From: UKL13-2 sp040379385 | GTDB lineage: Bacteria > Pseudomonadota > Gammaproteobacteria > Burkholderiales > Usitatibacteraceae | DNA length: 25,140 bases | Assembly (NCBI GenBank): GCA_040379385.1 | Contig: JBEILF010000021.1 | Span: 1 to 25,140, forward strand | Direction: 5' to 3' | In this document: positions 1 through 8,282 of the stretch, piece after piece | Layout: each line of letters starts with the position of its first letter | Position numbering within the stretch: position 1 is the first letter of the stretch | Position numbers and translations under genes: made by a program | Notes under the pieces: model-generated | The model's input: the letters and a program-made list of their open reading frames with translations, nothing else | The model's database searches: none | Told to the model about the DNA's origin: nothing

Positions 1-373
1 CGCGCGGCGATGCTTTCTGCAAACCAGGGCGCCTCGCCGCGAAGTTTGATGCCAATCCGGGTAGATCATGCGGGCTGGTTGACACCCCATCCTCCAACGC
101 ACGTATGCGGCTGGCTACAGATTGACGGGCTATCGACCTCACCCGCCCGGTTGGCTGATCGGTCGACCCGTAGATCGCCACTCGCCTAAGTCCGATGTTT
201 CGAACTTTCCCGGCATCGGTCGCAGGCGTCGTCAACGATACGGTCGTGGTGTTCCCGACCACTGCCGCTCCAAGCCATCGACGGGCACCCACCACGCAGA
301 ACGGAAGCAAAACCACAGACGCGATGGCAAAAAAGATGGTAACTGGATAGTAGTCGGCGATTCCGGACATCAT
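1..373 (-). CDS. Hypothetical membrane-anchored protein, cut by left edge
   Basis: I do not recognise this gene. On the minus strand an ATG-ATG pair at 373-368 opens a frame of 124 codons with no stop before the window edge, so the C-terminus is missing. The N-terminus has a hydrophobic stretch at about residues 10-28 (VTIFFAIASVVLLPFCVVGA), followed by basic residues (ARRW). This suggests a single membrane helix with the rest cytoplasmic. The remainder is rich in Ser, Thr, Ala and Arg and shows no motif I know. No ribosome binding site is visible before the ATG. The same frame stays open upstream to a TAG at 584-586, giving about 194 stop-free codons in all, longer than any competing plus-strand frame here. 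It could be a real partial gene, the tail of a broken one, or chance. Confidence 0.33.
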   Translation of the reverse strand, partial: MMSGIADYYPVTIFFAIASVVLLPFCVVGARRWLGAAVVGNTTTVSLTTPATDAGKVRNIGLRRVAIYGSTDQPTGRVRSIARQSVASRIRALEDGVSTSPHDLPGLASNFAARRPGLQKASPR

Positions 374-583
374 GCTGATGATTACGGCACTAAATGGAAA
401 AAACTTTAAATTTGTGGGGGAGATATTGACGCACGAGTGTGAATTTCCAATGACACTGCGGTGGCGAAGTGCGTGGAAATCAACTAAATGCCCATCCTCG
501 GAAAAAAATGCCCAAGCCGTTCCCGGCCCGGGCGAGTTAGTCGAGGGAGGTTCGACTAGGGGACTAGCATTTGACTGGAACTT
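374..583 (-). other. Stop-free stretch with no start codon, same frame as left-edge ORF
   Basis: This 210-base stretch is open in the same minus-strand frame as the left-edge reading frame, but it holds no ATG, GTG or TTG codon in that frame. It begins just after a TAG at 584-586 that ends the small upstream reading frame. It may be a non-coding leader or the middle of a decayed gene interrupted by that TAG. I see no promoter, RNA gene or repeat in it beyond a short GGGCATTT direct repeat on the minus strand. Confidence 0.3.
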
Positions 584-849
584 CTAGCAGGTGATCGAAT
601 TGCCGCGATAGATGTTTGGTTGGTTGCGCCCAACCAGCCGAGCAAGCTGGGTATCGCCGGCGTGTAGGCGCGCTGCCGTAACAATCAGTGGGAGGTGTTC
701 TACAAGCATTAACACGCCAGTATCGATCGGTCGCCCGCTGTACAAAGATGCCAAACCGGCTGCGCTAAGAATGGTGACGAAGAGTGCTGCCGCCAAAAGA
801 ATACGCTTACTTTTCTGCCAGACTGCAGTGCATTAAACGCCGGTCGCAT
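584..849 (-). pseudogene. Small signal-anchor protein reading frame split by a -1 shift
   Basis: On the minus strand, AGGAGTG lies seven bases before an ATG at 849, a good ribosome binding site. The frame from this ATG starts MRPAFNALQSGRK but then gives a nondescript product ending at 709. If one base is re-read at the AAAA run (814-811), translation enters a frame that reads KSKRILLAAALFVTILSAAG, a textbook basic-then-hydrophobic signal anchor, and runs to TAG at 584-586. The joined product would be about 88 residues with one membrane helix. I recognise no family. Options are a frameshifted remnant, a homopolymer sequencing error, or programmed -1 frameshifting. It lies downstream of the symporter gene on the same strand, beyond a hairpin. 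Confidence 0.3.
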
Positions 850-993
850 TGGGTCACTCCTGTTGCACGGATCAAACGCACGGTGTGCGGATTGTTTGAG
901 TTGGTACGATATCGACAGGTTAAGGTCCCTGCGCGGCTCATGCCAGCGCGAAGCGACGAAACGCAAAACCAATGGCCTGAAATGTCCAATTGG

Positions 994-1027
994 CCGACCG
1001 TGCTGCAGATAACCGCAGCACGGTCGG
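994..1027 (-). terminator. Strong hairpin downstream of the symporter gene
   Basis: CCGACCGTGCTGC (994-1006) and GCAGCACGGTCGG (1015-1027) form a perfect 13-bp stem around an 8-base loop. It starts 33 bases beyond the symporter stop codon. On the minus strand the stem is followed by CCAATTGGACATTTC, which has no uridine run, so it may act as a weak or Rho-assisted terminator or protect the 3' end of the mRNA. Confidence 0.55.
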
Positions 1028-1060
1028 CGGGTGCGACAACATTGAAAGGCCAAGCCTCTG

Positions 1061-2524
1061 CTAATGATTGACCGCAGGGGTCGAGTGGTCCGCGCCGGCT
1101 GGGTGAGCATGATGCTCGTGCGGCTTTGTGATTAGTGAACCAACCACCATGCCGAGGCCCGCCATGATCAAGCCCGCAAGTTGCGCAGGAAACTGCTCGC
1201 CAAGCGGCGTGGCGAGCAGCATTAGCCAAGTGGTGATACCCATGACAATCGAGGCCATCGCCCCGTGCTTATTAGCGCGTTTCCAATACAGGCCAGCGAC
1301 GAGTGGCACAAACGCACCACACAGGGTCACTTGGTACGCAGTTGATACCATTTCGTAAATAGGTGTACCGCGCATCATGATTGAGTAGGTCAACACAACG
1401 GCGGTGAATACAACCAAAGTCACGCGGAAAGCAATCAATTCTTGTTTGTCGGTTAATCCGCCCCGCAGGTTTTTGTAGATGTTCTCAACAAAACTGGTGG
1501 AAGGTGCGAGCAACGTTGCCGACGCGGTCGATTTGACTGCGGATAGCAACGCACCAAAAAATAGAACTTGGGCAAAAAACGGCATGTGATTTAGTATCAA
1601 AGAGGGCAACACTTTTTGTGGGTCTTCAGCAAGTAGCTGTTTGGATTCTTCGGGCATCACCAATACCGCACAGGCAACGATAAACATCGGCACGAAGGCG
1701 AATCCGAAGTAACAAAGCCCGCCGATAATCGCGCCACGCGACGCGGTCTTTGCATCTTTAGCCGACATGACGCGTTGGAAAATATCCTGTTGCGGAATTG
1801 AGCCCAGCATCATTGTGATTGCAGCTGCGATGAAGAAAACAACATCGTGAAACTTTGGCTCGGGGAAAAACTGGAACCATTCATTCGATATAGCGAGATT
1901 TAGCACTTTGTCCGGGCCCCCGGCCATGCTACCTGCCATCATCGCGATGATGGTGAGTCCTGCGACCAGTACGATCATCTGGATAAAGTCTGTCCAGGCA
2001 ATGGCCAGCATACCGCCAAACACCACGTAGGCCAGCACTGAGAGTGTGCCAATCACCATACCAGTCTCGACGCTGATCGCACCACCAGACACCAGATTAA
2101 ACACCAACCCAATCGCTGTAATCTGGGCAGCTACCCAGCCCAAGTAAGAGAGGATGATGGCGACTGAACAGAAAATCTCGACGCCCTTACCATAACGCTT
2201 GCGATAGTAGTCGCCAATAGTCAGCAGTGTCATCTTGTAGAGTCTAGATGCAAAAAAAATGCCGACAAAAATCAAGCAAAGCGACGCACCGAAAGGATCC
2301 TCTACAACATTCTTGAGCCCCCCCTGCACAAACTTGGCCGAGATTCCCATGACGGTTTCGGCACCAAACCAGGTGGCAAAGGTGGTGGTGATGATCATCA
2401 CCAGCGGCAAACTGCGACCGGCTAGGGCAAAGTCAGTGGAGGTTTTGACGCGAGTCCCGGCATAAAGGCCAAGTGCCAGAGTTCCGAGCAAGTAAACGAC
2501 AACAAATGCGAGCAAGGCTGTCAT
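1061..2524 (-). CDS. Sodium:solute symporter (SSF family)
   Basis: This 487-residue inner-membrane protein resembles the SSSF/SSF family (PutP, PanF and relatives), which couples Na+ entry to uptake of a small organic solute. Most of its length is hydrophobic segments, consistent with about 13 helices. An N-terminal motif FALAGRSLP after helix 1 is typical of the family. GALLSAVKSTASA near residues 320-335 matches the segment that contributes to the second Na+ site. The C-terminal tail is hydrophilic and histidine-rich (HEHHAHPAGADHS), which is not a family hallmark. The ATG at 2524 places the first helix correctly. The gene lies 68 bases after ubiB on the same strand and ends just before a 13-bp-stem hairpin. 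The substrate cannot be told from sequence. Confidence 0.88.
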   Translation of the reverse strand: MTALLAFVVVYLLGTLALGLYAGTRVKTSTDFALAGRSLPLVMIITTTFATWFGAETVMGISAKFVQGGLKNVVEDPFGASLCLIFVGIFFASRLYKMTLLTIGDYYRKRYGKGVEIFCSVAIILSYLGWVAAQITAIGLVFNLVSGGAISVETGMVIGTLSVLAYVVFGGMLAIAWTDFIQMIVLVAGLTIIAMMAGSMAGGPDKVLNLAISNEWFQFFPEPKFHDVVFFIAAAITMMLGSIPQQDIFQRVMSAKDAKTASRGAIIGGLCYFGFAFVPMFIVACAVLVMPEESKQLLAEDPQKVLPSLILNHMPFFAQVLFFGALLSAVKSTASATLLAPSTSFVENIYKNLRGGLTDKQELIAFRVTLVVFTAVVLTYSIMMRGTPIYEMVSTAYQVTLCGAFVPLVAGLYWKRANKHGAMASIVMGITTWLMLLATPLGEQFPAQLAGLIMAGLGMVVGSLITKPHEHHAHPAGADHSTPAVNH

Positions 2525-2592
2525 GAAAGAATCATCCCAAGTCCAACAGGTTTAAAGAATAACGTGGAACATTAGTGTTGAAAAGTGGCAGA

Positions 2593-4167
2593 TTAACTAC
2601 CCCAAAACAAGAGCAGATAGACATACGCCACAGCAACCAAGGCGAATAACCCGACCAGGCTGGCAATTAGGACAGATTGCCAGCGCTGGGTGTTGTTAAC
2701 CCGATTGATAGCCGCTTCAATGCTAGCTAGGCGCTCAGAGGGGCTATTCTCAAGGGTGCGATGAATCAAGCGAGGGAGCTGAGGAATAGTTGACGACCAC
2801 AGCACCCCTTCTTTGCGAATCTGTCTGACCAGTCCGCGCCAACCAATTTGTTCATCCATCCATTGTTTAAGGATGGGCTGCGCCACCGGCCGTAGGTCTA
2901 GCTGAGGGTAGAGCTGTCGGCCCAAACCCTCGACCTGTAACAAAGTCTTTTGTAGCAGCACGAGTTGCGGTTGGATCTCCATTCGAAATCGGCGCGACAC
3001 ATCAAACAGTCGCAACAGCACATTGCCAAAATAGATTTCGTTTAGAGGCTTATCGAAGATCGGCTCACAGACGCTACGAATTGCGGCCTCGAACTCATCC
3101 ACCCGCGTATCTCTTGGAACCCAGCCTGCCTCGACATGCGCAACGGCCACCGCTTTGTAGTCGCGCTCAAAAAAAGCCGCAAAATTGCGAGCCAGATATA
3201 TCTTGTCGGCGTCAGATAAGGTGCCCATGATACCGAAGTCAACGCCTGAGTAGATTCCGTTTTTGCCAACGAAGATATTGCCTGGGTGCATATCGGCATG
3301 GAAAAACCCATCACGGAAAACCTGAGTGAAAAATATCCTTACCCCATCAGTGGCCAGCCGTGCCAGATCAATGTTGTGAGCTTTGAGCTGCTCGACGTTA
3401 TTAACTTGGATCGCATCGATGCGCTCCATGACCATGACACTTGGCGTGGTGTAGTCGAAAAAAACCTCAGGGACGTACAGCAATTTTCCATCGGCAAAAT
3501 TTCTTCGCAGGGTCGATGCGTTCGCTGCTTCCCGCACTAGATCGAGCTCATCGTGAATCGATTTGTCAAATTCTGCAATGACTTCTCGCGGCCTAAGCCG
3601 CTTGCCATCTTCGAGAACCACCTCTGCCAAATCCGCAATCGCGTATAACAGGCCGACATCTTTTTTTATCACCGAGTGGATGTCCGGGCGAATCAGTTTT
3701 ACCGCCACTTCCCGACCGCTTAGTTTTCCCGCACCCATAGTGGCGAAATGAACCTGTGCGATCGATGCCGCAGCCACCGGTACCATTTCAAAACTAGCGA
3801 AGACATCGCGCCAAGTGCGTCCAGCGTCGGCAGGTTCGTTGATCGAACGTGTATCAAACGCGGCTTGTAGCATGCTGACAACTTTCGATTCTTCGAATGG
3901 CGGAACGTTATCTTGCAGCCGGGCGAGCTCTTTTGCGATATCAGCAGGCACCAAATCGGGCCGCGTAGAAAGCAACTGACCAAACTTAATGAAAATCGGA
4001 CCCAGCGCTTCAAGCGCCTTGCGCAACCGGACCGCGCGAGTGGAGTCGAAACTACGCCAAAAAAATAACACGCGAATTGTCGCTCTAGTCGCGCCGGTCG
4101 GCAGAAACTCGTCGAGCCCATAACGAACGACTACGCTGGCAATACGAAATAGACGCAGAAGTTGCAT
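2593..4167 (-). CDS. ubiB: UbiB, ABC1-family atypical kinase for ubiquinone synthesis
   Basis: UbiB proteins are membrane-bound atypical kinases/ATPases needed for ubiquinone biosynthesis, thought to help extract or organise lipid intermediates. The 524-residue product shows the family signatures in order: KFGQ at 61-64 (the KxGQ motif that covers the active site), the alanine-rich nucleotide loop VAAASIAQ near 131-138 in place of a glycine-rich loop, VAVK with the ATP lysine at 157, HADMHPGN at 290-297, and DFG at 310-312. One hydrophobic C-terminal helix (LIASLVGLFALVAVAYVYLL) would anchor it. The frame could start 23 codons earlier, but the ATG at 4167 gives the usual UbiB N-terminus (MQLLRLFRIA) and avoids overlapping the topoisomerase gene, whose stop is 19 bases upstream. 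It is probably co-transcribed with topB. Confidence 0.9.
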   Translation of the reverse strand: MQLLRLFRIASVVVRYGLDEFLPTGATRATIRVLFFWRSFDSTRAVRLRKALEALGPIFIKFGQLLSTRPDLVPADIAKELARLQDNVPPFEESKVVSMLQAAFDTRSINEPADAGRTWRDVFASFEMVPVAAASIAQVHFATMGAGKLSGREVAVKLIRPDIHSVIKKDVGLLYAIADLAEVVLEDGKRLRPREVIAEFDKSIHDELDLVREAANASTLRRNFADGKLLYVPEVFFDYTTPSVMVMERIDAIQVNNVEQLKAHNIDLARLATDGVRIFFTQVFRDGFFHADMHPGNIFVGKNGIYSGVDFGIMGTLSDADKIYLARNFAAFFERDYKAVAVAHVEAGWVPRDTRVDEFEAAIRSVCEPIFDKPLNEIYFGNVLLRLFDVSRRFRMEIQPQLVLLQKTLLQVEGLGRQLYPQLDLRPVAQPILKQWMDEQIGWRGLVRQIRKEGVLWSSTIPQLPRLIHRTLENSPSERLASIEAAINRVNNTQRWQSVLIASLVGLFALVAVAYVYLLLFWGS

Positions 4168-4186
4168 GTTAAGTCTGCACCGCCAC

Positions 4187-6949
4187 CTAGGGGGCTCTGC
4201 GCTTTGCAGGGACCTTGGTTGGCCCTGGCTTCGCACTACGCTTGGCTACTTTCGCGACCTTCGCGACTTTTGCAACCTTTACCACTCCACCCCCCGTCTT
4301 TTCGCCGATCAATGCCAGTGCCTCCTCCAAAGTGATGGAATCCACTTTGTCTTTGTCGGGAATCGTGGCATTGACATCGCCGTGTTTTACGTAGGGGCCA
4401 TATCTGCCAGAGTAGACACTAATTGGCGCACCATCTTCCGGGTGGTTACCAAGAATTCGAAGCGCGCCGGCCGGGCTGCGCGCTGCGGTAGTCTTCCCCT
4501 TTGCTGTTTTGGGGTCGCGCTCTTCAAATTCAAAGCCAATCTTGCCGTCCGGCTGCTTCACCAAAAAAGCCGAGAATGGCCGACCCTTCTTGCTGATAAA
4601 TTTTTCCAGCAATGGCGTCTTACCTTTCTTCAATAGCTCGATCATTTCCTTGCGCTCAATCACACGCTTGAGGATGGTTCGCCCTGATCGGAAGTCGCAT
4701 GTTTTGGCTGGGCCGGTCGCCTTTTGGCAGGTATACGCGTTTGGTGTTTCATAAACGTTTGCGTTGCACTTCGGGCAGCGCCCCACCGGCTCCTGTGCGG
4801 AAAAATCGATCTCCTCATCATCAGCAACGCCATCACCCCATGAAAACTCGATGACGTTCTCTTTGTTGAGAACGAGATTCGCAGAGAAAGCGCGCCCCTG
4901 ACGACTCCTGAACCCTTCAAGCGGTCCTATTTCACGATTCTGAATTAGGGCCTCAGCTTCTACCGCCTCCAGTTGTCGACCCGCCAAGATTTTCCAAAAG
5001 CCGAAGTCGCATTTGATGCAGGCAAATTTCTTGTAGTTCTCATGCACCTCACCGCCACACTTCGGACATGGCACTGCTAGGGCACCAAAATCTCCTGGAA
5101 TGGTATCGTGTTCAAAGTTCTTTGCTTGACTGACGATATGCTCGGTCATGTCGGCAATCTCTTCCATGAACTTGGCGCGTGACATCTCTCCTTTCTGCAT
5201 CAGCGCTAGTTTCTGTTCCCATTCGGCAGTGAGTTCCGGCGAGTAGAGCTCGGGAATGCCGAGTCCATGCAGCGCGATCATCAATGAAGACGCTTTTGCC
5301 GTCGGAATCAAGTCGCGCCCTTCTCGATGAATATATTTCTCGTACAACAACCCTTCGATGATGGCCGCGCGGGTTGCCGGTGTGCCGAGCCCCTTTTCCT
5401 TCATGGCGGCGCGCAATTCCTCATCGTCAATCGCCTTGCCTGCGCCTTCCATTGCCGAGAGAAGTGTCGCCTCAGTGTAGCGTGGTGGCGGTTTTGTCGC
5501 ATTGGCTTTCACTTCAACAGCCTCAGTCTTTACCGTTTCCCCGACGTTCACCGCTGCGAGGTGTGATGCTGCACCGTCCTCATCTGCATCACGTCCATAT
5601 ACCGCCAACCAGCCAGGGTTAACCAGCACTTTTCCTTCAGACTTGAATGCCTCACCCTCGACGCGTGTGATGCGAGTGGTCTGCATGAATTCAGCTGAGG
5701 GATAAAACACGGCGAGGAATCGCTTCACAACAAAGTCGTACAGCTTTTGCTCAATCTCGTTTAAAGACTTCGGTTCCTGCAGTGTCGGAATGATGGCAAA
5801 GTGGTCGGAAATTTTCGAGTTGTCAAAGATACGCTTGTTTGGCTTCACCCAGCCGCCATCAAGGATTTTTTTTGCGACAACATTGTATTCGCCGCTTTTA
5901 AGCATCTCCAACGTTTGTTTTACGGTGGGCAAGTAATCTTCCGGCAGCGCGCGCGCATCTGTTCGTGGATAGGTCAGAACTTTGTGCTTTTCATAGAGCG
6001 CCTGCGCTAGGCCAAGCGTTGTCTTGGCGGAAAATCCGAAGCGAGAGTTCGCCTCGCGCTGTAGCGAAGTTAAGTCGAAGAGTAGTGGTGAGGCCTGTGT
6101 CGTAGGTTTGGAAGCTTCCTCTACAACACCCATCTTGCCGAGACACTTGGTGACGAGCGCACGAGCACGCTTCTCTTCCCACAGTCGCTCAGCCTTCAAG
6201 TGTTCATCACTTTCCGGATTATGGTGCTGTTCATTAAACCAGCGCGCGGCGTAGTCTCCTCCGCTGGCCGAGAAACTTGCGTGAACTTCCCAATAATCGC
6301 GTGGCTTGAACGCCTTGATACGCTCTTCGCGCTCAACCATGATCGCCAGAGTAGGTGTTTGCACACGACCAACCGTTGTCAGCTGGAAGCCGCCTGACTT
6401 CGAATTAAAGGCCGTCATAGCTCGTGTACCATTGATACCTACCAACCAATCAGACTCGGATCGGCAAACAGCGGCATCGGCTAGGCCTTGCATCGATTCA
6501 CCACTGGCTAATGTCTTGAATCCGTCGCGGATAGAAGATTGCGTCATCGACTGTAGCCACAGACGCTTGATCGGTTGTTTGGCCTTGGCGTACTGATAAA
6601 TGTACCGGAAAATTAACTCACCCTCGCGCCCGGCGTCACACGCATTGATCAGTGCGCCGACATCTTTGCGCTTAATGAGTTTAAGGAGCACCTTTAGACG
6701 CGCCTCTGTTTTCTCGATTGGACGCAGCGCAAAGTAGGAGGGGATTGCTGGCAGATGGGCAAATGTCCACTTGCCGCGTTTAACCTCCTCTTCTTCGGGC
6801 ATCGCGATTTCGACGAGATGACCCACTGCGGAGGAGAGGACGTAGTCGTCACTCTCGAAGTAGTCGGCGTGCTTGGTAAATCCGCCAAGCGCCTTGGCGA
6901 TGTCAGTCGCAACGGAGGGCTTCTCGGCAATGATGAGGCTTTTTGACAT
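4187..6949 (-). CDS. topB: DNA topoisomerase III (type IA)
   Basis: Type IA topoisomerases cut one DNA strand through a 5'-phosphotyrosine link and act in relaxation and decatenation. This 920-residue protein opens with a TOPRIM fold (IIAEKPSVA; metal-binding CDAGREGE at 104-111) and has the catalytic tyrosine in TYPRTD (Tyr327), a spelling typical of topoisomerase III rather than TopA. The C-terminal third carries four-cysteine zinc-ribbon-like modules (CPKCGGEV and CPKCNANV regions), a repeat module seen in bacterial topoisomerases (SGRYGPYVKHGD), and a basic tail of KVA repeats ending in KRRAP. I chose the ATG at 6949 because MSKSLIIAEKPS matches the family N-terminus; an ATG five codons earlier (6964) is possible. 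It lies between dprA and ubiB. The smg gene often found here in betaproteobacteria is absent. Confidence 0.92.
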   Translation of the reverse strand: MSKSLIIAEKPSVATDIAKALGGFTKHADYFESDDYVLSSAVGHLVEIAMPEEEEVKRGKWTFAHLPAIPSYFALRPIEKTEARLKVLLKLIKRKDVGALINACDAGREGELIFRYIYQYAKAKQPIKRLWLQSMTQSSIRDGFKTLASGESMQGLADAAVCRSESDWLVGINGTRAMTAFNSKSGGFQLTTVGRVQTPTLAIMVEREERIKAFKPRDYWEVHASFSASGGDYAARWFNEQHHNPESDEHLKAERLWEEKRARALVTKCLGKMGVVEEASKPTTQASPLLFDLTSLQREANSRFGFSAKTTLGLAQALYEKHKVLTYPRTDARALPEDYLPTVKQTLEMLKSGEYNVVAKKILDGGWVKPNKRIFDNSKISDHFAIIPTLQEPKSLNEIEQKLYDFVVKRFLAVFYPSAEFMQTTRITRVEGEAFKSEGKVLVNPGWLAVYGRDADEDGAASHLAAVNVGETVKTEAVEVKANATKPPPRYTEATLLSAMEGAGKAIDDEELRAAMKEKGLGTPATRAAIIEGLLYEKYIHREGRDLIPTAKASSLMIALHGLGIPELYSPELTAEWEQKLALMQKGEMSRAKFMEEIADMTEHIVSQAKNFEHDTIPGDFGALAVPCPKCGGEVHENYKKFACIKCDFGFWKILAGRQLEAVEAEALIQNREIGPLEGFRSRQGRAFSANLVLNKENVIEFSWGDGVADDEEIDFSAQEPVGRCPKCNANVYETPNAYTCQKATGPAKTCDFRSGRTILKRVIERKEMIELLKKGKTPLLEKFISKKGRPFSAFLVKQPDGKIGFEFEERDPKTAKGKTTAARSPAGALRILGNHPEDGAPISVYSGRYGPYVKHGDVNATIPDKDKVDSITLEEALALIGEKTGGGVVKVAKVAKVAKVAKRSAKPGPTKVPAKRRAP
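4244..4279 (-). repeat. Four degenerate 9-bp repeats encoding KVA in topoisomerase tail
   Basis: Four consecutive 9-base units (GGCTACTTT, CGCGACCTT, CGCGACTTT, TGCAACCTT on the plus strand) encode the repeated tripeptide of lysine, valine and alanine in the basic C-terminal tail of the topoisomerase. The units have diverged at the DNA level while keeping the peptide, which suggests selection on the protein. Confidence 0.7.
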
Positions 6950-7062
6950 GCTCTGCGCTTTCATAGGCTCGGTTCACGCGTCCGCGATCGCCATCACAGC
7001 GACCACGTGGGGCGCACATGATAGACGCGGAGCTCTTGCGGAAGCAAGCAATAAATTTTCTC

Positions 7063-8157
7063 TTAGGCTAGGCGCTGGTACCGGCCCCCAGCGACTTGTA
7101 CCACCTGACCCGAGAGCTCTAGCTCAGTCAACTGTCCGACCAACTGGCCCGGCGGTAGAGACGTTCTGGCGCAGAGTTCATCAATTGAGACAGCATCGTA
7201 GCCAAGCGCTTGCAATAAGGGATGGTCAAGCGCCAAGCGACTGATCTCCGTCTGCCCCGTCGAAACATTGTGATTGTCCCACCCGAGTTCATCGAAAATG
7301 TCATTTGCATCGTCAACTAATTTTGCCCCTTGCTTAATCAGCAGATGCGCGCCTTTGGACATCGGTGAATGTATCGAGCCGGGAATGGCAAAAACATCTC
7401 TCCCTTGCTCACCCGCCTGCCGCGCAGTTATGAGCGAGCCTGAGGCAATCGCCGCTTCGACTACCAGCACACCTCTCGCCAGCCCGGATATGATTCGGTT
7501 ACGACGAGGAAAGTTCGCGGCCAAGGCCGGCATTCCTAGCGAAAATTCGGAAACGATCAAGCCTTGCTCGGATATCTCATGCGCGAGTGCCTTGTTTCGC
7601 GCGGGGTAAACAAGATCGAGCCCCGTACCAACAACTGCGATGGTAGAACTCCTGCCAGCCAACCCGCCACGATGCGCGGCCGCGTCAATTCCCAGCGCAA
7701 GTCCGGAGACGATTGTTAGTCCCCCATCGGAAAGCACTTGCGAAAATGTCTCAGCATTTTTGATTCCGACGGGCGTCGCGTTGCGGCTCCCCACGACTGC
7801 AATCGCTGCATGTTGTAATAGCGCTCGCCTGCCCTTCAGATAAAGCACAAGAGGCGGGTCCGCAATTTGCAACAGCGCGGGTGGGTAGTCTTCGTCCGCC
7901 ATCGTCAGCAAGTGATTGTTATCGTTATCAAGCCATTTACGTGTGGCGTGGACTCGGCTCTCGTCTGCGCCTGCGCGAAGCGCCTGCGCTCTCTGACGTC
8001 CGACCACCCGCGTGAGGGAAGCTTCGTCCTGCGCAAACACATTGCCTGGTGTCGAGAATGCCTTGAGCAACGCAAGTGCGCCGTCTCCACCAAGGCCGGG
8101 TATCAAGTTCAAGTTTATCCAGCTGAGCGAATCCGACCCTTGGTTAGGTAGTGGCAT
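7063..8157 (-). CDS. dprA: DprA/Smf, DNA-processing protein
   Basis: DprA binds incoming single-stranded DNA during natural transformation and loads RecA onto it in the cytoplasm. The 364-residue product has the family layout: an N-terminal helix-hairpin-type region with IPGLG at 19-23, a central Rossmann-like DprA/LOG domain (VVGSRNATPVG at 121-131, SGLALGIDAAAH at 151-162, FPRRNRIISGL at 216-226, GSLITARQAGEQGRDVFAIP at 240-259), and a C-terminal winged-helix-like segment from about 315 (VSIDELCARTSLPPGQ). The ATG at 8157 gives the expected N-terminus, though no good ribosome binding site precedes it. It lies 125 bases after the LysM gene and 113 before topB, all on one strand. It alone does not prove the organism is competent, because dprA is widespread. 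Confidence 0.93.
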   Translation of the reverse strand: MPLPNQGSDSLSWINLNLIPGLGGDGALALLKAFSTPGNVFAQDEASLTRVVGRQRAQALRAGADESRVHATRKWLDNDNNHLLTMADEDYPPALLQIADPPLVLYLKGRRALLQHAAIAVVGSRNATPVGIKNAETFSQVLSDGGLTIVSGLALGIDAAAHRGGLAGRSSTIAVVGTGLDLVYPARNKALAHEISEQGLIVSEFSLGMPALAANFPRRNRIISGLARGVLVVEAAIASGSLITARQAGEQGRDVFAIPGSIHSPMSKGAHLLIKQGAKLVDDANDIFDELGWDNHNVSTGQTEISRLALDHPLLQALGYDAVSIDELCARTSLPPGQLVGQLTELELSGQVVQVAGGRYQRLA

Positions 8158-8282
8158 GTGAAGGAGGCGCCCAAAACGGGGCGACTTGCTAGTTAGCAGA
8201 GTCTCTCAACGCGACGCGGCATTAAATCGTTTACGACTTCGGCTAGTGCCATCACGCCGGGCCGCAGCGCGTGATCAGAACG

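Noticed and set aside
458..499. Minus-strand frame reads GHLVDFHALRHR, resembling the HxLRH box of tyrosine recombinases.
   Set aside because: No downstream GH box or catalytic tyrosine follows in the frame, no upstream arginine box is present, and the segment has no start codon. Probably chance, or at most a fragment too short to call.
122..587. Plus-strand frames of 95 and 71 codons near the left end.
   Set aside because: They show no motif, signal or good ribosome binding site and are opposed by a longer stop-free minus-strand frame.
8158..8282. Inverted repeat ATCACGC/GCGTGAT between the LysM gene and dprA, considered as a terminator.
   Set aside because: The stem is 7 bp with an 11-base loop and there is no T tract on the minus strand; support is too weak.
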